NCBI GenBank assembly: GCA_041281825.1
Contig: CP166298.1
Coordinates: forward strand, 1,240,001 to 1,304,000
Length of the DNA stretch: 64,000 nucleotides
Direction: 5' to 3'
From: Paenibacillus_D tarimensis_A
Lineage (GTDB): Bacteria > Bacillota > Bacilli > Paenibacillales > Paenibacillaceae
A program made the translations under genes and the position numbers. Shown one piece after another: positions 62,310-64,000 of this stretch. The notes beneath the pieces were generated by a model that saw only the letters and a list, made by a program, of their open reading frames with translations, made no database searches and was not told the origin of the DNA. The number at the start of each line of letters is the position of its first letter. Position 1 is the first letter of the stretch.

Positions 62310-64000
62310 ATGACTAAAATGTCAGAAGCAAAACGGATGTACCAAAAAGGAAATTACGCCAGCGCGTACACAGAAGTGCCAATCTCAAATCCGGGATTGG
62401 AATGGCGGGATGGTATGATCAGCGGAAATGGCGAAAACGGTTATATTACGTCAGGGTCGCCGTATACGGACAGCTTTATATTTCAAAATATGTGGTTCAA
62501 CTATCCATCGCGAGATCCAAGAGTGATTCCGGAAGAATTAACGGGACAGCTTGCTGATGCCAGATGGAACGTTTTTAAGCTGAATGATGAGTGGAAAATT
62601 ACCCACGCGGATGGTAAAACAAGAAAAAGAACTTTTTTTTACAGCTTCCATCCGGGACACCAGCTCAGATTAAGCATGGCTTATAAGGGAAGCGTTTCCG
62701 GTTATGAAAGATGGACGAATTATGAAACGGCGGAAACCGGTGTGCGTTATACCGATGAATTCGGCGAGTGGATCCGCACCTCGTTTACTTCCAGAGACGA
62801 CAATGTATCGATTACGAAGATCGCACAATCCTCCGACGGTGCAAAGATCGACATGCTCATCTCCATTGATGACATTTCGAGTATGTACAAGGCGCGAAAC
62901 GGTATGTCGGAGGTTGAGGCGCTCAGATATAAAAAGCTGGTCGGTCCTGATGCCGAATATATCGCACAGGTTGCCCATTACCCGTCCTACCCGGGCAGCG
63001 AGCTGATCGACGGAGGATATGCCGGCCTGACACAAGTTATTGCTGTTAACGGAACCAAGAAGCGGGTACTCCTCGATGACACGAATGAACCGATGAATGC
63101 CGGAGAGGAACAGAATCCTGCGATTCAAGTGACCGGTGCAGACGCCGTATATTTAATCACGCAATCGAACAGAACATTCGATATGGGCAAAATAGAAGAT
63201 TTTGCCGGAATGACGCATTATGCTCTGGTTGACGATCTTTTTAAGAACACGAAGGCGGCAGCGGATAAATATAAAGATCCCTCCGGTAATTTCGATTATA
63301 ACGCTGCCCTTGCGACGCATGCCTTACAACATTCCGCAGAATTTAACGCTGTAAGTTTTAAGCTTCATGGCGACGAGGAATTCAAGAATGCTGACAACGC
63401 AGCGCTGATCGGCGCGCAAAAGACATCCAAAACCAAAATTAATCATGCTTTTTTGGAGCAGGTGTACAACCAGGGACGTTATGCCTTGATCTGCTGCAGC
63501 GGTTCCAGCGCCCCGCGCTTGTATGGGATGTGGACCGGAGAGTGGAATCCCGCCTGGCGTGGTATCTATACCCTTGACGCCAACGTGAATTTGCAGGTTT
63601 CCCCTATGAATACAGGTCATTTAATGCAAGCACCGCTTGGCTATATCACATTTTTCTTGAGAAATGCGCCAGACTTCGAATACAATGCGCGAATGGCGTA
63701 CGGGATGCACGATGCGCTGCAGGTATCGGTCAACTCGGACATCGACCGCGCAATGCATGTGGAATACGACAATGACTATCCTTTTGAGTATTGGAATGCC
63801 GGAGCGAGCTGGTGTCTGCTTCCCATCTTCGAGTATTGGCAGTGTTATGGAAACGGGCAAATTCCGATCAACGGCAACATGAGGATCCATGACCTGAAGC
63901 ACCTTCTTAGTGTAAAGGACGGGGGACTGACGGATGATGAATTCCGGCAATTGATCGACAAGGGATATCTGGATTTGGAAAAGGATATTTTGCTTCCGCT
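62310..64000 (+). CDS. GH95-like glycoside hydrolase (5' part, runs off window)
   Basis: ATG 62310, behind TTAGGAGAGTAATAAA, stays open for 563 codons to the window end. There is no signal peptide, so it may act inside the cell. The N-terminal domain has PISNPGLEWRDGMISGNGENGYITSGSPYTDSFIFQNMWFNYPS, as in the GH95 N-terminal domain; later SGSSAPRLYGMWTGEWNPAWRGIYTLDANVNLQVSPMNTGHL resembles the start of the GH95 catalytic (alpha/alpha)6 barrel. GH95 enzymes are mainly alpha-L-fucosidases or alpha-L-galactosidases; the substrate here is not certain and catalytic residues lie beyond or near the edge. Confidence 0.78.
   Translation, partial: MTKMSEAKRMYQKGNYASAYTEVPISNPGLEWRDGMISGNGENGYITSGSPYTDSFIFQNMWFNYPSRDPRVIPEELTGQLADARWNVFKLNDEWKITHADGKTRKRTFFYSFHPGHQLRLSMAYKGSVSGYERWTNYETAETGVRYTDEFGEWIRTSFTSRDDNVSITKIAQSSDGAKIDMLISIDDISSMYKARNGMSEVEALRYKKLVGPDAEYIAQVAHYPSYPGSELIDGGYAGLTQVIAVNGTKKRVLLDDTNEPMNAGEEQNPAIQVTGADAVYLITQSNRTFDMGKIEDFAGMTHYALVDDLFKNTKAAADKYKDPSGNFDYNAALATHALQHSAEFNAVSFKLHGDEEFKNADNAALIGAQKTSKTKINHAFLEQVYNQGRYALICCSGSSAPRLYGMWTGEWNPAWRGIYTLDANVNLQVSPMNTGHLMQAPLGYITFFLRNAPDFEYNARMAYGMHDALQVSVNSDIDRAMHVEYDNDYPFEYWNAGASWCLLPIFEYWQCYGNGQIPINGNMRIHDLKHLLSVKDGGLTDDEFRQLIDKGYLDLEKDILLP

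Overview
The window reads as a chromosomal stretch of a Bacillota bacterium, most likely Paenibacillus or a close relative. Evidence: strong AGGAGG-type ribosome sites, frequent TTG and GTG starts, secreted polysaccharide-degrading enzymes, a BceRS-BceAB-type module, an AgrB/AgrD pair, a holin-like type I toxin and an ECF41 sigma factor. This is inferred from gene families; no rRNA or tRNA gene was seen.

Layout. 1-7.1 kb: 5' part of a secreted alginate-lyase-type enzyme (minus strand), then a GAF-GAF-PAS-GGDEF-EAL protein apparently co-transcribed with a thiamine-diphosphate enzyme. 7.2-7.5 kb: six tandem 51-bp repeats. 7.7-21.7 kb: an accessory region of small, mostly single-gene units (phosphotransferase, SMI1/KNR4, two NUDIX, HEAT repeat, P-loop kinase, alpha/beta hydrolase, peptidase-E-like, DUF4256, MmcQ/YjbR). 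Many are followed by a copy of a roughly 40-95 bp repeat in constant orientation, starting with CTAACGG and often ending with GTTAACGGGCAG around a variable palindrome. This resembles an integron cassette array, but no integrase is visible and the ends are direct rather than inverted motifs. Several units are decayed.

21.7-27.3 kb: a membrane protein, a stand-alone tnpB element next to a truncated gene, and an FAD oxidoreductase overlapping an ECF41 sigma factor. 27.5-31.8 kb: a 43-codon gene with its own promoter and terminator, followed by the Hen1/Pnkp RNA-repair pair, the whole bracketed by related hairpin repeats. 31.8-37.3 kb: a defence or DNA-repair-like island: a 5'-truncated DUF3427-type helicase, a MutT-like NUDIX, a NERD protein, a type I toxin-antitoxin locus, a MazG-like protein and a frameshifted PLD-helicase fused to a GMC-oxidoreductase remnant.

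37.3-53.8 kb: assorted genes including a TetR regulator, a glycosyltransferase, rfbA, hisC, a MocR regulator, a pentapeptide-repeat protein and a PhoX-like protein, plus a compact agr-like operon (HTH, membrane protein, AgrB, AgrD, LytTR) without a histidine kinase. Four genes here and at 22.8 kb carry the same leader repeat (a CTTTGAG hairpin plus ATCCCTATGT) abutting the ribosome site. 54.2-64 kb: a GH5 cellulase with a C-terminal ricin-like domain, a BceRS-BceAB-type system whose sensor gene was hit near its 3' end by an IS256-family element with an 8-bp target duplication, and the start of a GH95-like glycosidase.
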